From Tanytarsus gracilentus (taxonomy: Eukaryota; Arthropoda; Insecta; Diptera; Chironomidae), in assembly GCA_038502055.1 (NCBI GenBank), contig JAXRKN010000038.1:3658001-3722000 (forward strand): a DNA stretch of 64,000 nucleotides, in the 5' to 3' direction. A model generated the notes under the pieces. The model was not told the origin of the DNA. It saw only the letters and a program-made list of their open reading frames with translations, and did no database searches. Both the position numbers and the translations under genes were made by a program. Within the stretch, counting starts at the first letter, position 1. The number at the start of each line of letters is the position of its first letter. Below are positions 1 to 14,300 of this stretch, one piece after another.

Positions 1-3000
1 AAGAAGGAGGCAGAAAACGTGAAAAGTCTCGTATGAGATTTCATTCGAGGGTCATTCAATGTGAAATCTTCATTCCACTCTCTCACAGATGAGAAGATAA
101 AAACAATGAGCAAAAAAGTCTTTTCATAAAAATGCAAGCGTAAAAAATAAAATGCAACTTTTTTTTACAAATCAAAAATGGCTAAAAGAAGAAAAAAATT
201 CGCATATATGATGGGAGTGACTTAAGAGTGCATTTATTGTTTAGTTGCAAATTATTAATAAGACATTTCTGCGTCCTAAAACTTTATTTTCGCACAAAAA
301 CGTGCTCAACGACTGAAAAATTGTCCAACTTAATTTTTAATGGACCCTCAGATGAGATTTTTAATAATTTTTTTGGTTTAAATTAAACAACTTTTTAAGA
401 ACACAGCTAAAGGATGCCTTTAAATGTATATGTGCAGTGCCTTAATATATGTACATAAGGGCGTGTTTGCTCCTTCTTGCATGTTGCATGACTCAATCTT
501 TTCTCCTTCCTAAAAAAATTATTTTCGTGATTTTTCCACAATTTTTTTATTTGCGAGGGATCCGTTAAAATCAATTTTTCTTTCCTCCTGTACTTGATGG
601 AGGATGAAAAAATAATTTAATTTTTTATATGATTTTTTTTGTTGTTGTTAACCATCGTTTCGTCCCCTGATAAAATATTTAACGTAGGCATATGGATAAA
701 ATGCTTACAGGATGTTCAAAGTTTTTTTTGCTCCTAATGAGAAACACAAAAAAATATCATCGTCTGTCAAAACCTTTCTCTCGTTCTTTTTTTGTACCCC
801 GTCCTTTTTAAATACACCATAAAAAAATTTTAAGCAGCAAAAAATGGAAATAATATATGCAATAATTAACGGTCTCTTTATAAATGTCACGAGATGCTAT
901 TTTATTAAAAATGAATTTCATAAAAAAATAAGAAAAATATCTTATTTTAAATATTTTAAGTCATTTGAAATGATTTTTTTAATATTTTTATAGCTAGGAT
1001 AGGAGAAACAATTTGTAATCCTAATTTAAAATATTGAAAACACTAAAAAAGTAGGGGTTGCATTGAGAATTTTGTGTTTCGGTTAATTTTACCAAGAGGG
1101 TGCTTGACGCATTAAATTTTTTTCTCAGTCTGACAATCGATAATGCAGACGGGTTAATTTTTAGTGTCCTCGCTAAGGGTTGCAAATTATTCGACGAATT
1201 TTATTTTGCATCCTGAAAAACTCTTTTGCAAATTTTTAAAAAAAATTTGAGATTAATTGCTTAAAACTTTTAAAATTTTATTTGTACTTGAAATTTTCTA
1301 TACGATTTCCTCTCCTGAAAGATAAATTTATTTTAAATTTGAAAACATGAATATATTATTTAAATAATTTTTTTTATCAATTAATAAATCGAGTGATGAA
1401 TTTTTTATTTTTCAATATTTAAATTCTTTGTTAAAGTTTTACAGGCTAAAATTTATAATAAATAACTAAGGATGCAAGAAGGAAAATTTAAATATAAATC
1501 TACAAAAAATATGTAAAGTAAAAAATCTATTTTGTCTTAATTTATTATTTTTTTTAAAATTTAATGCTAGCTCCAGATTTGTATTTTTTTAGATCTTCAC
1601 TTGTCAAAATTATCATTTTAAATCAAAAACAAAGGTTTTAAAAAATTATTTATTGAAGTTTAGATCCTCATTATAGCTACGCTATATATTTCTCACTTTA
1701 ATTAATGACAAAAATTTATTCAATCATCTCCTTAACTATCAAATCACTAACTCAACCAGGTACCTCTGCAAAGTTCTCTCATCAATCACCATGCATATAA
1801 TTTTATTATCCATCGCATTTATCAAAGAAAAAATTAAAGTTTTACCTTTTTCGATTTGTTCTCACACTGAAATTTGAATAAATTTTACACACGGAGAGAG
1901 AAACGAGAGATGTTCATTGTTTAATTAAATTTTATTCACAGCATATTTATTTGCATAATAAATCATATGTAAATTACATTTTGCATTTTTCAATATATTT
2001 CTTTTCAACTCGTTGCACCGTCGGGTAGATGTTGATTCTCTTTCTTATAAATTGTCAAAAAAAGGGTTGAGAGTTAAAAAATCAGGTAGCAACAAAAAGA
2101 AACTAATAATGTAATGTATTAAAAAAAGGGTTGTCAATTCTTCGATTTCGTAAGAAAAGGAAATTTTCCTTTTTACAGGTGATAAATCTCACTGATGTAT
2201 CCTTTTTGATTCAATATAAAGTGAAGCGGGGAGAGATGAAAAAAATATTATTTCTCATGTCATGATCGAAAAACGGCTTCTTATTGAAATCCTTCCGAAA
2301 TGATTGCACATAAATCACGTATGAAGTTGAATATTTTTTTTTATTGAGCAGGAAATTATTTTTCCTAACAATTCACAAAAATGTAAGAAAAAAAATTAAT
2401 TGATAAAAATTAAAGAACAAAACGCGAGCAGACGTTAAAGCACAAGAAACGCGTCTAACCTACTCTCTCTCTCATATATGCTGAGAAGAAAATTGTTGGG
2501 AAAGGTTATTTTTTTTCGCAATTAACACTAAGATGATTATATATATTTTGTGTATACATAAAACACTGTTAAAATGATAATTTTCATTTATTATTATTTT
2601 AAAAATTAATTTTATATTCACGCACACATCGAAACGCTCCGGCGAGGATACACTTTTGTGTGAGGGTGAAACTTTTCAATATATATTCAGCCATTTTAGA
2701 AAGCATGCGTGAAAAATGTGAATGTGTATAAGGGACGTTGGTGCTTATGTATTGTATTCAAATTTTTAGAATGTATATAACGACACATTGAAAGAAAAAG
2801 TCAAGGGATGGAAAGTTGAATGAAATTACAAAATTATTTGGGCGTTATATCGATTAAAAAATTTAATTGAAATAAAAAATTTAAAATAAAAAAATAGTTG
2901 AAAAAATAAATTTCAAGAAAAAAGTCGATACTAAAACCGCCTACGTGCACTCAAGCTCATAAGATAAAATTTTGTCATCTCATAAAATAAATTTTGTCCA

Positions 3001-6000
3001 TTATCAATGCTTCACCCGAAAAAAAAAGAATATCGCCGTGAGAAAAAAATTAAGCACGAGGAAATTATGCAACAATCAACGTTGCCGGAGTCAATGAACT
3101 CCCTTTTTAATGTTCACACTTAGACTTTGCTGATTTCATTATCAAATATACTAATTTAAATGCTTTTTATATACAACGGTTGAACACATACTCAAATGAA
3201 AATGAGAGAAAATGAAATTACAGCTCAACATAAAGATCTGTGCTGCTGTTTTTCCTCCACACTTATATAATGAAACGTAATGAATATATTATTAAGCAGT
3301 ATGCATATTAAGAAGAGCGAAAGTAAAATTAGGATCAAGGTTATTTTCACTTTCTTGTTTTTTTAGGATGGCATTTAAAGCATTCCATTTAGTACATAAT
3401 TAGAATTTGTGAAGAAAGCACATTGAGAGAGTTTTTCCGCTTCATTTTTTTTAAAAAAATTATTAAATGGAATTTCATGCATCGATGGATTTTCTCTCGA
3501 TAATATTTTTTTATGTGAAATATCCTGTAGAAAAAATTTCAAGAGAAAATAAAATTGAATATTTTATCAGCAAACCGGGAACGAGAAAAAAAATGTCAAT
3601 CAATCTACTTTTTTTTATCTCGCTTTCAAGAAAATTCATGCAAATTTATATATTTTTTTTGCAGCCATAATATCCATTTTCATCGAATACATGTAATACT
3701 TAATGTATGTATCGTGGGTGAATTCAAAACTCAAAGGGTGGAATATCACACATACACATCTATCGGAGAAATCTAATATATGCCACTTTTTTAGCATTAG
3801 CGTAGAAAGAGTTTTGCAAAATGGCACTGTTTGAGCGGTCTCCGCTTCGATGAGTGTTTTATTATTTTTTCAAGTGAGTTTAAGTGATAAAATTGCGAAA
3901 TTATGAAGTGTATTTGGTGGAAAATTAAGAGATTAACTTGTGAGTACTTACTAAAGAGTTTTTTTAGAGTTTTAAAGCGAGAAAAATTATGAAATTTAAA
4001 AAATTGAATTTTTAGTAAATTTTACGAAATTTGTTTTGAAGTCTAACTTCCTTTTAAAAATACTTCTTTCAATTTTATTTCATTTAATTTTTGATCTTTA
4101 AATTTCTTCGTATAAAATTTAAGTTACACTTAATTTTATGAACAATAAATTCAAGTTTTTTCTAAATATTTTTACTGGGTTTCGTTTTCTGATATTTTAT
4201 AATTTTTTCACTTAATTTTGTTCAGAAAATTTCGTTAGTTTTTTAGTAAAAAATATAATTTTCATTACATTTTAATTTTCACAGTATTCAAGGATATTAT
4301 TCGGAAATTTTGCAATATTCTTTTTAAACAAAAGTTATTTTAAAAAAAGTTTAAACTTCTTTAGTTTTCTTAAACTTTAAAAAAAAAGAGAAAGAGAAAT
4401 TTTGTCTCAAGATATTTTAAAAATTTTAAATTTGGCTAACTTTGTAACGAAAGTTTTGTTTGTCGTTTAGAAATAAAACAAGTGAAAAATTCTGCATAAT
4501 TTTTTAGAGATTTTTTTATAGATTTAAAGTCTAGTTTTAAATTTTGTGGAATTTTAAGAAAAATATTAAAATTTATCAACCAAAAATTTAAATTTCACAT
4601 TTTTTTATATTCCCATCACACTTTATTTATTAAAAAATTCCAAAAAACTCTATAAATTTCCCAAATAAATGAAATTTATTTAAAATAATTTTATGTTCAT
4701 GGCAACCAAATTATAGGTTTGAAAGCCTTCCGGCTGTCGGCAGGCGGCTGAATTGCTTTTAATAGAAAAATTGAAGAATTTTCCATCAAGTTAAACGCTT
4801 AACCCGTCCTTTTCACCCTAAAAATGAAGAAAAGTTCAATACAAAGTTACAAGCACGAAAAAATGTTCGTTAATAAAAGAGAAAGAAGAAATTTTTCCTT
4901 TTTAGAAATCGCGTGTATTTCCATTTGATATTTTCTTCTTTTTTCCCGCTGTTCTTGCTCGCAAAAAAAACTCTCATGTACACATTTACATACACACAAA
5001 TTTTTTTATCATCACTGCCAGTGTGTAAGTTTGTTGAAGAAAATTGAAAACCATGGAAAAATATGTAAACGAAATTTTTTTCTCTTCTCTCTTCGCGCGC
5101 TATATAAATTTAAGGAGGATTGAGGGTGGAAATATTCTTTTGTATGTATATATGTGGAAAAAGTGTGTCTTTTTGTATATTTTTCTTGATATATGGTATC
5201 CTTTTATGTATTATATTTTTTTATATGTTATAAAATTTGAAAAGTAAAATAGAAAGCAACGAGACGGGACGAGACTTTCATTTGATTCTTGTTCGTTCGA
5301 AAAAACAGTAAAACACTATAAGAGATTTGTTTAGGAGAGTTATATAACTTGAGGAAGAGTGAGAAAAAAGTTTTTCAATAAAAGTTTGCGGCTCACAAGA
5401 CAAAAATAAATTTTTGTTCTTTTATCTAAAAACTTTGCAAGTTCACTTTTTGACATTTTGTTTTATTCATTTTGTGCAAGTGAAATTTTTAAACACCAAA
5501 AAAAATTCGTTCACGTGGTGAGTTTAAATATTTTTATTAATTAGCTCTCGACTCTACAGAGATAGATGAGTGTTTACTCGCAAAGGTACAAAATCTGACT
5601 AAATTTACAACTCTCACTCTTTGCATGATCATCATCATCAACAACCCAGACGACTCGAAAGGGTTGTTGTGCATGTAGAAAAAATGAATAAATTAAAAAA
5701 AAATTAAATTGAATCTTTTGTGAGGGTATAGAGCAGCAGATACATAAGGTCTCTCTTTTTTTGTTATATAATCTCTTTCTTGTTACCGTGTGCATGCACA
5801 GAATAGCTCCAATTATTGGTGATAGTACTTGAGTCTCTTAATTGTGTAAAGGAAATACATTATAATGATTTTTTATGACGAATTTAACCCTTTACCCGCC
5901 GTTGAAAGTAAAACTTCACTTTCCATATGTTATAAAGCGCGCATCCTGCCTTTTGTTAATATTATAATTTCATTTCATGTGAATATTATATTTTTTTATG

Positions 6001-9000
6001 AATAGAACTTGTCATACGGCTAGAGAGAAAAATCCTTTCTTATTTAAAAATCGTTTCTCAGATGATAGCAGCTGCAAAATTGTTCCTCCACCGAGAGTAG
6101 CAAAAAAAAACTCCTAATTTGAATAATTTTTAAATGTGACGAGTAAGAAATTGAAAGGATAGAAGAAAAAAAATCTTCACCCCTGAAAAATCGATAGATT
6201 TTAAAATTTATATCATTCGATTTTTCAAAAATTATCTGCTATCATAAAAAAATTCACGGATAATTTAACGCAATTTATGCCTTTAAAGGTTTCAAGTATG
6301 AATATTCAGATGAACGAAATTTATGAGATAATGCACAATGCCTATAAACAGACAATGGAAATGAAAGGGTTAAAATGAAGAGCCTGAGTGCGAGAGAGAT
6401 TTTAAAACATAACTTTTTCGTTTACTTTGCATTATATTACATCGTGTTTACAGGTAAAAAAAAGAGATCAATATTATTTTTCAAATCTCTTAAAACCCTC
6501 TTGATTCATAAATGATGCGGTAAAAAAGCGGTTGATTTCATTGTTTTAGATACACTCAAGCATGATTTCTTTTTTTTTGCAATGTTATGGCATGTAAGAT
6601 ATTTCAGTGAGAAAGAAGGTTAACAGCATCTTGATTAATATTTTGAAAATCACGCTTGAATTTACATTCGATAGGCATTAAAAAGGTTAGAGCGAAAGAG
6701 CCAGCTGATTGAGACCCTCTTTGCGAATATGCAAATGAGTCAGGAACAATAAAAGGTACATATGCAAATTAGATTTTAACGAATGCTGCATTTGGAGAAT
6801 TTTTGATCTACGTGAAAAATTGACAAACATCATCCACCGGTGCTGAACAGTTTTTTTTATTCTCGAACGTTGACAAAAAATCTATTTTTTCCATGCCGTA
6901 CGGGTTATGCAATTTTAGTCAAATTTTTCATAAAAAAAAGTACATTGATCCCTCTCCGGCATTAAAGTAGATAAAGTAACGAGCGAAAAAAATAATTTTT
7001 CATGTATGCATTAACAACAACAATAGATGTGCATAAAATTATTATTACCTCAATTTTTAATACTTACAGTGAGCAGAAAGAAGCCCACAAATCATTTAAA
7101 AAGTTTTAAAAGGGGATGATTTGTTTTTTAATACCGGCACATTGTCTATCTTGCGATTTTTTTTCGCTATTGTCTATCATATGTTGTGTACTCTCCTTGC
7201 GGTTGAGTTGAAAATGTTTGTTTTTACTTTGCATGATTTCTTTTATGTCGAGTGATGAAAAAAATAGATTGAATTTCGAGTTGATTGAATTTTTTAAAGT
7301 AATTGAGATAATTAATTTTTTTATCGAGCAATATCTCTTTAAAAATATAAAGAAACAAAATTGAAGAAATTTTAATGAAAAATATTAATTCAATTAAAAT
7401 TATTAAAAACTTTTTTGAGGGTTAAAGACCTCACACCAAGAATTCAATAATAGACATAAACGTATAATCACTTTCACATAAGATCAATTTTCATAAATCG
7501 TTTATGTTTATACGAAACAATTCATGACACAACAAAAAAGTATTCAAGACACATTTGAGGTAATTTTCGACTTCAAGTTATGATTTCGTTATGATAAAAA
7601 TCCTTTAAATAATTTTTTTATTAAATCATTTCAATTAAAAAATTTTATTTTATATTTTAAATTTTTCGAAAAATTAAAAATCACAAATTATTTTTCTTTA
7701 AATAAATTTTTAAACTCATGAACAAAAATTATAATAACAGCCGTCAAACGTTCATGGCAGCACTTTTTATAAAAATACAATTTAAATTCATTTTTTCCGT
7801 TATAAGCATTATCTTAAGTATATGCGATAAATATATGATCGACTATTCCAACATCATCAAAACGTTTATACTGTGCATGCGCACTGCTCGTCTCCCTCCA
7901 CATTTCCCCTACACATTTATGATGTTTTACACCATATCATATTCTATTTACTCGTCATTCGTTATATGTATGAAAATCACACAGTATTATATTGAAGAAA
8001 AAAAATATTTAAAAAAAAAATTCTGCGTTTTTCTCTTTTTTATTATAAAAAGTCGTTGGTGTTGCTTGCTCTTCGTATTTGAAGTCATTCGCTTGCTGTC
8101 TCTTACTTAGTTTAGTTCGAAGATTTTTACTCTTTCAAGGTTTTAGAAATATATAATAGAAATAAATAAGTTGCATGTCCTAAAATATAAAAAAAATTAT
8201 GTAAATTAAGGTAATCATACAATTGGAAAATTTTTAAGGATAAATATACTTTGGGATACATATAAATGATATATAGTGAAGAATTAAAATTTCATTTTTT
8301 TTTCGGGAAATAACGACATCGTTTAAAATTTATGTACGATAAAAAATGTGTTGTCTTCATCTTTCTTGAATGGTTTTTTTTTGCGCTGTATATAAACCAT
8401 AAGTGAAATTTAAGCGAGAAAAAAATAAAAACTTTCACCTGTGGATACAACGAATGAGGAGAAAGAGTGAAGAAAAAAAACTGTTACAATCGGTAATTAT
8501 TGTACCAATTTTTTTTTAATTTAATTTGTTTCTGTGTGTGCACCTTTAAAAAACAAAGCGAAGAGACAATGTTGAAAAATTTAAAATTAAAATTTTATGA
8601 GTGTCCGCGGAGTGAAATTTTTTTCTCTTTCATCAAACAATTTTTATTATAATATTTTACCCGTCGGTTAACTAAAAAAAACATACGTGTTGAAAACTTA
8701 ACAGAATTACTGCCGTTGAAGAATGTTGAAAAACCTGAAAATCTACGTTTAATTTATATGTTAATTTTTACCTAAAAAATTATATGAGAAACTAGCTGAC
8801 GACGCCGAGTGTGAGATAGAGAAAAATATTCGTCTAATAATATTATCTAAAAAATTTATGCAATAAAATCGCTGCGTTGGTCGCTAGAACATAAACATTT
8901 GTGTGCCTAAAAGAAGAATATAAAATATAAGAATTACTGTTCATATGGTAATTTTTAATTTTTCCTTCTCTCTCTCACTCATTCACATTCGATAATATAT

Positions 9001-10698
9001 TCTCGAGTTGGGTATCTTTTTTTTTATGTGGAAGGCGACAAATATGCATGTATAGTAATGTTATATTCTATGCATAATAGATTTTAATTAGTTGGTGTTG
9101 TGTGTTAGTATAAGTTTTATATTTCTGATGGGTTTGAAAACAGGTTTTGACTCTCTTGACCAGTAACGACAAAGTTGATAACTTACGACGAAGATGTTTA
9201 ATAAAAAAAAATTAAACTAACTGTTTAACTTTAATTATTACGCCCGATTTCACTATCACGCAGTTTCACAAAAGTAGTTTATGCAAATTTAATTTCCCTC
9301 CATCACATGGTGATTTCTGAAGAAAAAACGGATGCACACACCTTAAAAAAATGCTAGTAGCTAAGATAATTGATTTCTTAGAAGTAATTTTTAATGAATC
9401 GTGAGAACATATAAATTCCCTTCAAGTTGTTGCATGCCACGGAACTCTTCTTTCATTCCTGATAAAACCATAAACATATCTCATTAATACTTTATGTGCA
9501 TATGGACACCATCAGCAACATGCTTCAACATTTTTTACTCACTTTCTTTTGACCTTAATATTAAAAAGTTGGGCGATGGAAAAAGTGTTCGATTGAAGCA
9601 GTTGATATTATCACTCGGACCTGATGACACGCTAGTGATTATAATTTTTTTCTCTTCTCTGTTCAACTCTGAGGACTCTTCTAGAAAAAAAAGTTCGTTA
9701 AAAAATAACGAGAAATGGAGCGAGGTTGTAAGTTTCCTAGGTGGTACTTGAAGTCTAGGAACTAATAACCGTGCTCTTTTTTGAAGTTGTCTCATCGTGA
9801 AGAATTTTTCTGCCACTTGCTAAAAAAAAGTGTAATGAAAGAAAAGGTTTGATATTTATTTTTTTCTCAAACATTTATTAAATTTTCAGTAAATATATAT
9901 ATTTTATGTTAATCATTGAACATACACAGCAGTAAATATATTTAATCAAAGTGTATTGAATATTCATACAAATATTTGAAAGATTGTCTACTAAAGTTAC
10001 ATACATAGGCCTGTAGTTTTGACATATAACGAGTATTGAGAAGTTGAATTCGGAGTGTGTGTCACATCGAGAAAGAAATCAAAGAGAAATTTTCTCGATT
10101 TACTTCCCATATTTGTAATAGCTGTAAGTGACATTAATCAACAAGCAAAGCAGTTTTTTTTCTTTCAGATTCGAGTTAGTCGTGTGCTGTTATTTCTTTT
10201 TATCAAGGTAATTCTTAAAATTCAGCAAAAATAAGACTTTACTGGATTCAGTCTTTTTTTTTGAAGAAAGAAATAAATTATGCGCAAAAATATTCTTAAT
10301 TTATTTTCTTTTATATTATAGTGCAATCGATAAGTTTTCTTTATCGATATGAACCGGGGTTTGATGATTGTCATTGAAAATTTATTTTTCTCGTTATTTT
10401 ATGGAAATTTTGACTATGATTTTTATTTTCCAGCAAAACTACTTTTGCAGCTATAGCTATTATTACGTGGGATGTCTATAAACTAACTTTTATTGGAAGG
10501 GATGATGTAAGAAGACAAAATAGCTAATAAATATTGTCTATTGAAAGCCTTTAAATATGCATTTTCAATTTCACAACAGAATTTCAGCATTTTTTTCTCG
10601 CTAGAAGCTCTCATTTCATAAAATATGCTATAAATACTTTTCGGAACCACTTTTTTTAAAAATATATTTCATGACTAAAGTTAAATTGTATTTTTATT

Positions 10699-10749
10699 GG
10701 GGTTTGCGATGATCCTCGTCAGAAAAAATTCCCGCCATACGCAAACCCC
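10699..10749. repeat. GC-rich inverted repeat (hairpin)
   Basis: GGGGTTTGCG at 10699-10708 is matched exactly by its reverse complement at 10740-10749. A further ATG/CAT pairing lies beyond a one-base bulge, and the loop is about 25-30 bases. The stem stands out in an AT-rich neighbourhood. It lies about 630 bases past the stop codon of the Fife-like gene, so it could fall in that gene's 3' UTR. Function unknown. Confidence 0.6.
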
Positions 10750-11208
10750 TCTCTGATTTTTTTAATCGACAATATGTTGCAAAGAACCAACAGCATGTGG
10801 AAGATAATTGAAAATAGTGTTTTTCCGGCATTGAAAGTATTTTTTTGTGGAAAGGAAATGGACTATTTAAATAGTTTGCATTTTTAGTTAAAGTTATAAA
10901 TCTCTTTTTAAAATAGAAAATATTTGAATTACTTCTTTCTCACTAAACTCTTCTTCATCAGCTTTGATTGTCTGATTTTATCAGTATTTTTTTTATCCTT
11001 CAATTTTAATATTAAATATCCGGATTCCTTAACAATAAATAGACATTAGTAACAAGATTGTATAGAACACTTATCAATGGAATTTTTCTTGTAAATATTT
11101 GTTAAATTTTTTTGTCACGCGACATTTTTTTTTCAAAAAAGAAAAGCTTTTTGATACGTAGAAGATTTTTTTATATCTCGAAAGAATTCAAAAGAATTTC
11201 AGATAAAC

Positions 11209-11228
11209 CGCGCGTGTGTGTGTGTGTG
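11209..11228. repeat. (GT)n microsatellite
   Basis: A CG-then-GT dinucleotide run just beyond the 3' end of the Fife-like coding region. It is a simple sequence repeat. Confidence 0.85.
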
Positions 11229-11376
11229 ACAGCATTAGAAACAGTCTTCAAATATTTTTAAACGTTGACATACGATTCACATCCAACTCTACGATTAAGT
11301 TAATTAATTTTGAAAATATTTGAGCTAGACACCTTAATAAAAATATTTCGATACAAAATTTCGTTATGTTTTGCAG

Positions 11377-14300
11377 TCATGGTGAATAGTTCGGATCGAG
11401 GCCTAACGAGAACAGTGGAAAAAGCGGGTACCAACCCGAATATGTCTGTTCAAACTTGAAGTTTCCAAAATAAAGCTCAACTGCACCTAGGCCTGGATTT
11501 AAAAAAATGTATTAAGCATTAAAATTTTAAAAAATTCTAAAATTTTCTAACTTTTTACAACTTGGATTAATTTAATAATTAAAATTTAGGTCTTAGAATT
11601 TGAATTTTTTAACGGCGGAGGAAATTCTTAATTTTTATCAAATATTAATTACATACCAACGTTTCTTATCCTCTCGTAGTCGTAACAGTTCTGCCACAAT
11701 ATGAAAATCAAAGATCTTCGATAGATATCACTCATCTGAAAAGATTCACATTAAAAATTCAAATTATGCGACGACTTTTTTTTCGCTCTCATACCGCATA
11801 TTGAACGATGTAGTTATACGATGGATTAGGATTGCCTCTTACAATATCAGTCTTCTTCTTTTGACGAATTTTATCATTGTTATCTTTAATAAAGCATTCC
11901 ACAAATGTATCAAGTGAGTCCGTGTAGCTGAGTTGAAGATTTCGCGTTCCCAAAATCTTTAAACAAAATTTTACTATTAAAACTTATTAATATTTTTTTA
12001 GAGTTACCTTCATCTCCAAAAACGATCGCATTGTATTAAATTCTAAAAATATTTCACCAAATTTTGATGAGGTCATGTTATAAGTTCTTGGCTTTCTTTG
12101 ACCCGGCCCCAACTTTAACTCTTGACTCTGATGAAAATTTCCAATTGAACCTTTCCATTGACCCTCATCAAACGTCCCAAACTCATTTTGTGTTTTACTC
12201 AATCCTCAAAAGGAAATTTATGTTAATTCTTTACTAATTAAAAATTAATTTACTTCTCACTTCTTTGCGACCGATTGCTATTGTATTCTTGCTCACGACA
12301 GAGACTCATGGTTCGTCCAAGTTCACCTCTGACAGCTTTGAGCGATCTCAAAATTTCATCAGGATCTCTTCGAGCACATGACGATCTACGTCTATTAATA
12401 TTTTGAGGTGGTGTCGAAACGCCTTCACCGAGTCTTTGCTTTTCCTGATCTTGAAATGAACTTCGACGGCTTCCTGGTAAACTTTTTGAAAAATCTTTCC
12501 CCAACTGATAAGTTTCAATTTCGAGAGTTTCAGATTGCGACGAGCCTCTTCTCGATGATCCTATCCATGCGGTATCCGGATGGAGGAAATTCTCACCAAA
12601 CGAGTCGCAATCAGAGGCTTCCGATGCTGACCGTTGAACGCCACAATCTCTTCGAATAAATCTCGAAACATCGCCGCTCATTTGAATGGAATTTCTTGGA
12701 GAGCTGAGAATTACGGAAGCTTGACATTTTGACAGAGTTTGTGCTCTCAAACCTTTTGGGTCTTCTAAACGATACCAAACAGCACGATCCTCGATTAAAG
12801 CAATCTAAAATAAAAATGGCGATTATAAAAGTTTTTAATTGCTAATGATTCTCCTACTTGAAGACTTATTGTACATTCGCCCAAAAATATTGAATCATTT
12901 TGCGGAACTAAATCCCATAGATTAACCTCAATATTGCGATCAATTAAATGGTCTCCATTGCCAATATCAAATGTCAGTGTAGAATTCCAAATTGGATTCT
13001 GATTTGGCATGCAGACTTCCGTTTGCGCTGTGTGACCATCGCCACTAAAAGTAAAAAAGTTTCGAAAGTTGGAAGGAATTTTTTGTTAGGAGTAATTTAA
13101 CATACATTTTGGGGGATAATTTCACTTTTGCGTACGCCTCGGGTTGAAAACCAAATCCTAACCCTAAAAAATTCAAACTTTCTCAGATTTTTTTTTATCA
13201 AAAATTTAAATTTGATCAGTAAACGCAGTAAGTCAAAAACTTATTGAGCAAAATTAAAATTTAAAGTTCCGAACTCAAAAAAAAAGTCTACCTTCATCTC
13301 TTAGTGCTAAATCATCCGCAGCGAATAGATTGACGACAAGTTCATTGGTATCATCGCGATACCACACTTGAATTTGTACTCGACCTGAAACTTGTTTTTC
13401 CTTAATTGCTTGCTCCTGCAGTAGAAAAAATAATGTTTGAAAATTGAGTCTCTTGTCTTCAATATTTTAATGACGGTGTTGAGTGCAACATTAAAATTTT
13501 TTTCTGTATTGCAATGTTTTCATTAAAAATTATTACTTTAACTCTTGAGTGATGAATTCTGTAAGAAAATAATGTCACATATGATGAAGTATATATGAAA
13601 TAAGAGTATAATTACTTTTGGAGTAATTTTTTGTACTACTTATGACCCAAAAAATAATTAAAAAGAATTGTGATGTATATACTGCAGTATATTCATGTTA
13701 AAATGTATATTTTTTGTAAAACCGTCCGTGAGTGAGAGAGGACAAGAGAATTAAATAGAAAGATAGAGTGAGACATGTTTCGATACAGAACTATTGATGT
13801 CTTACGATCGAGTGCAACAAACACTTTAGCACGATACAAAAAGTTTTCACAAGATTAAAAATTAACAATTAACTGAGTTGCATAAGAAAGAGGATGACAA
13901 ACATACAAACTCCTGTCAGTGGGAAGGTCATAGTAGTACAAAAAATTACAATTGAAAACAAGGAATATATATATAACAGTTAAAGAATGCTATTAAGCCA
14001 GAGTTTGAAAGATAGTTTTTTTATACTTCTTTATTTGACAAAGTTTTATTGTCACTACGCATCTTTTTTTGAAAGCAAATCTACTCTCTTTTTAATTTCA
14101 TAAAATAATTTTCATTGTCAAATAAAACTTTTTCATGCTCATTAAAAATATTATTATTGAGGGAGGTTAAAATTAAGTGATGATTATGAGGAGGAAAGAA
14201 AAGTGAAACAAGGCAACATGGGTCTTCAATAAATAGGCCTTTTGTAAATACTTGTTTCCTTGCCATTTTATATTTTTTCTCTCTTAGTTCATAACTTCTC

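Larger units (their letters stand above)
1..11376. other. Gene-free AT-rich region downstream of the Fife-like gene
   Basis: I recognise no coding exon here. The longest open frames (for example 7718-8110 and 9535-9816) have AT-driven, low-complexity composition and no domain. The region holds homopolymer A/T runs, a (GT)n microsatellite near 11209-11228 and a short GC-rich hairpin at 10699-10749, listed separately. It may be intergenic DNA or intron of a gene lying outside the window. Confidence 0.6.

Noticed and set aside
7718..8110. 130-residue open frame on the plus strand
   Set aside because: Ile/Phe/Lys-rich composition follows from AT-rich DNA, and no domain, splice context or codon bias supports it.
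9494..9816. Overlapping 85- and 93-residue frames on opposite strands
   Set aside because: Mutually antisense frames without family resemblance; at most one could be real and neither has support.
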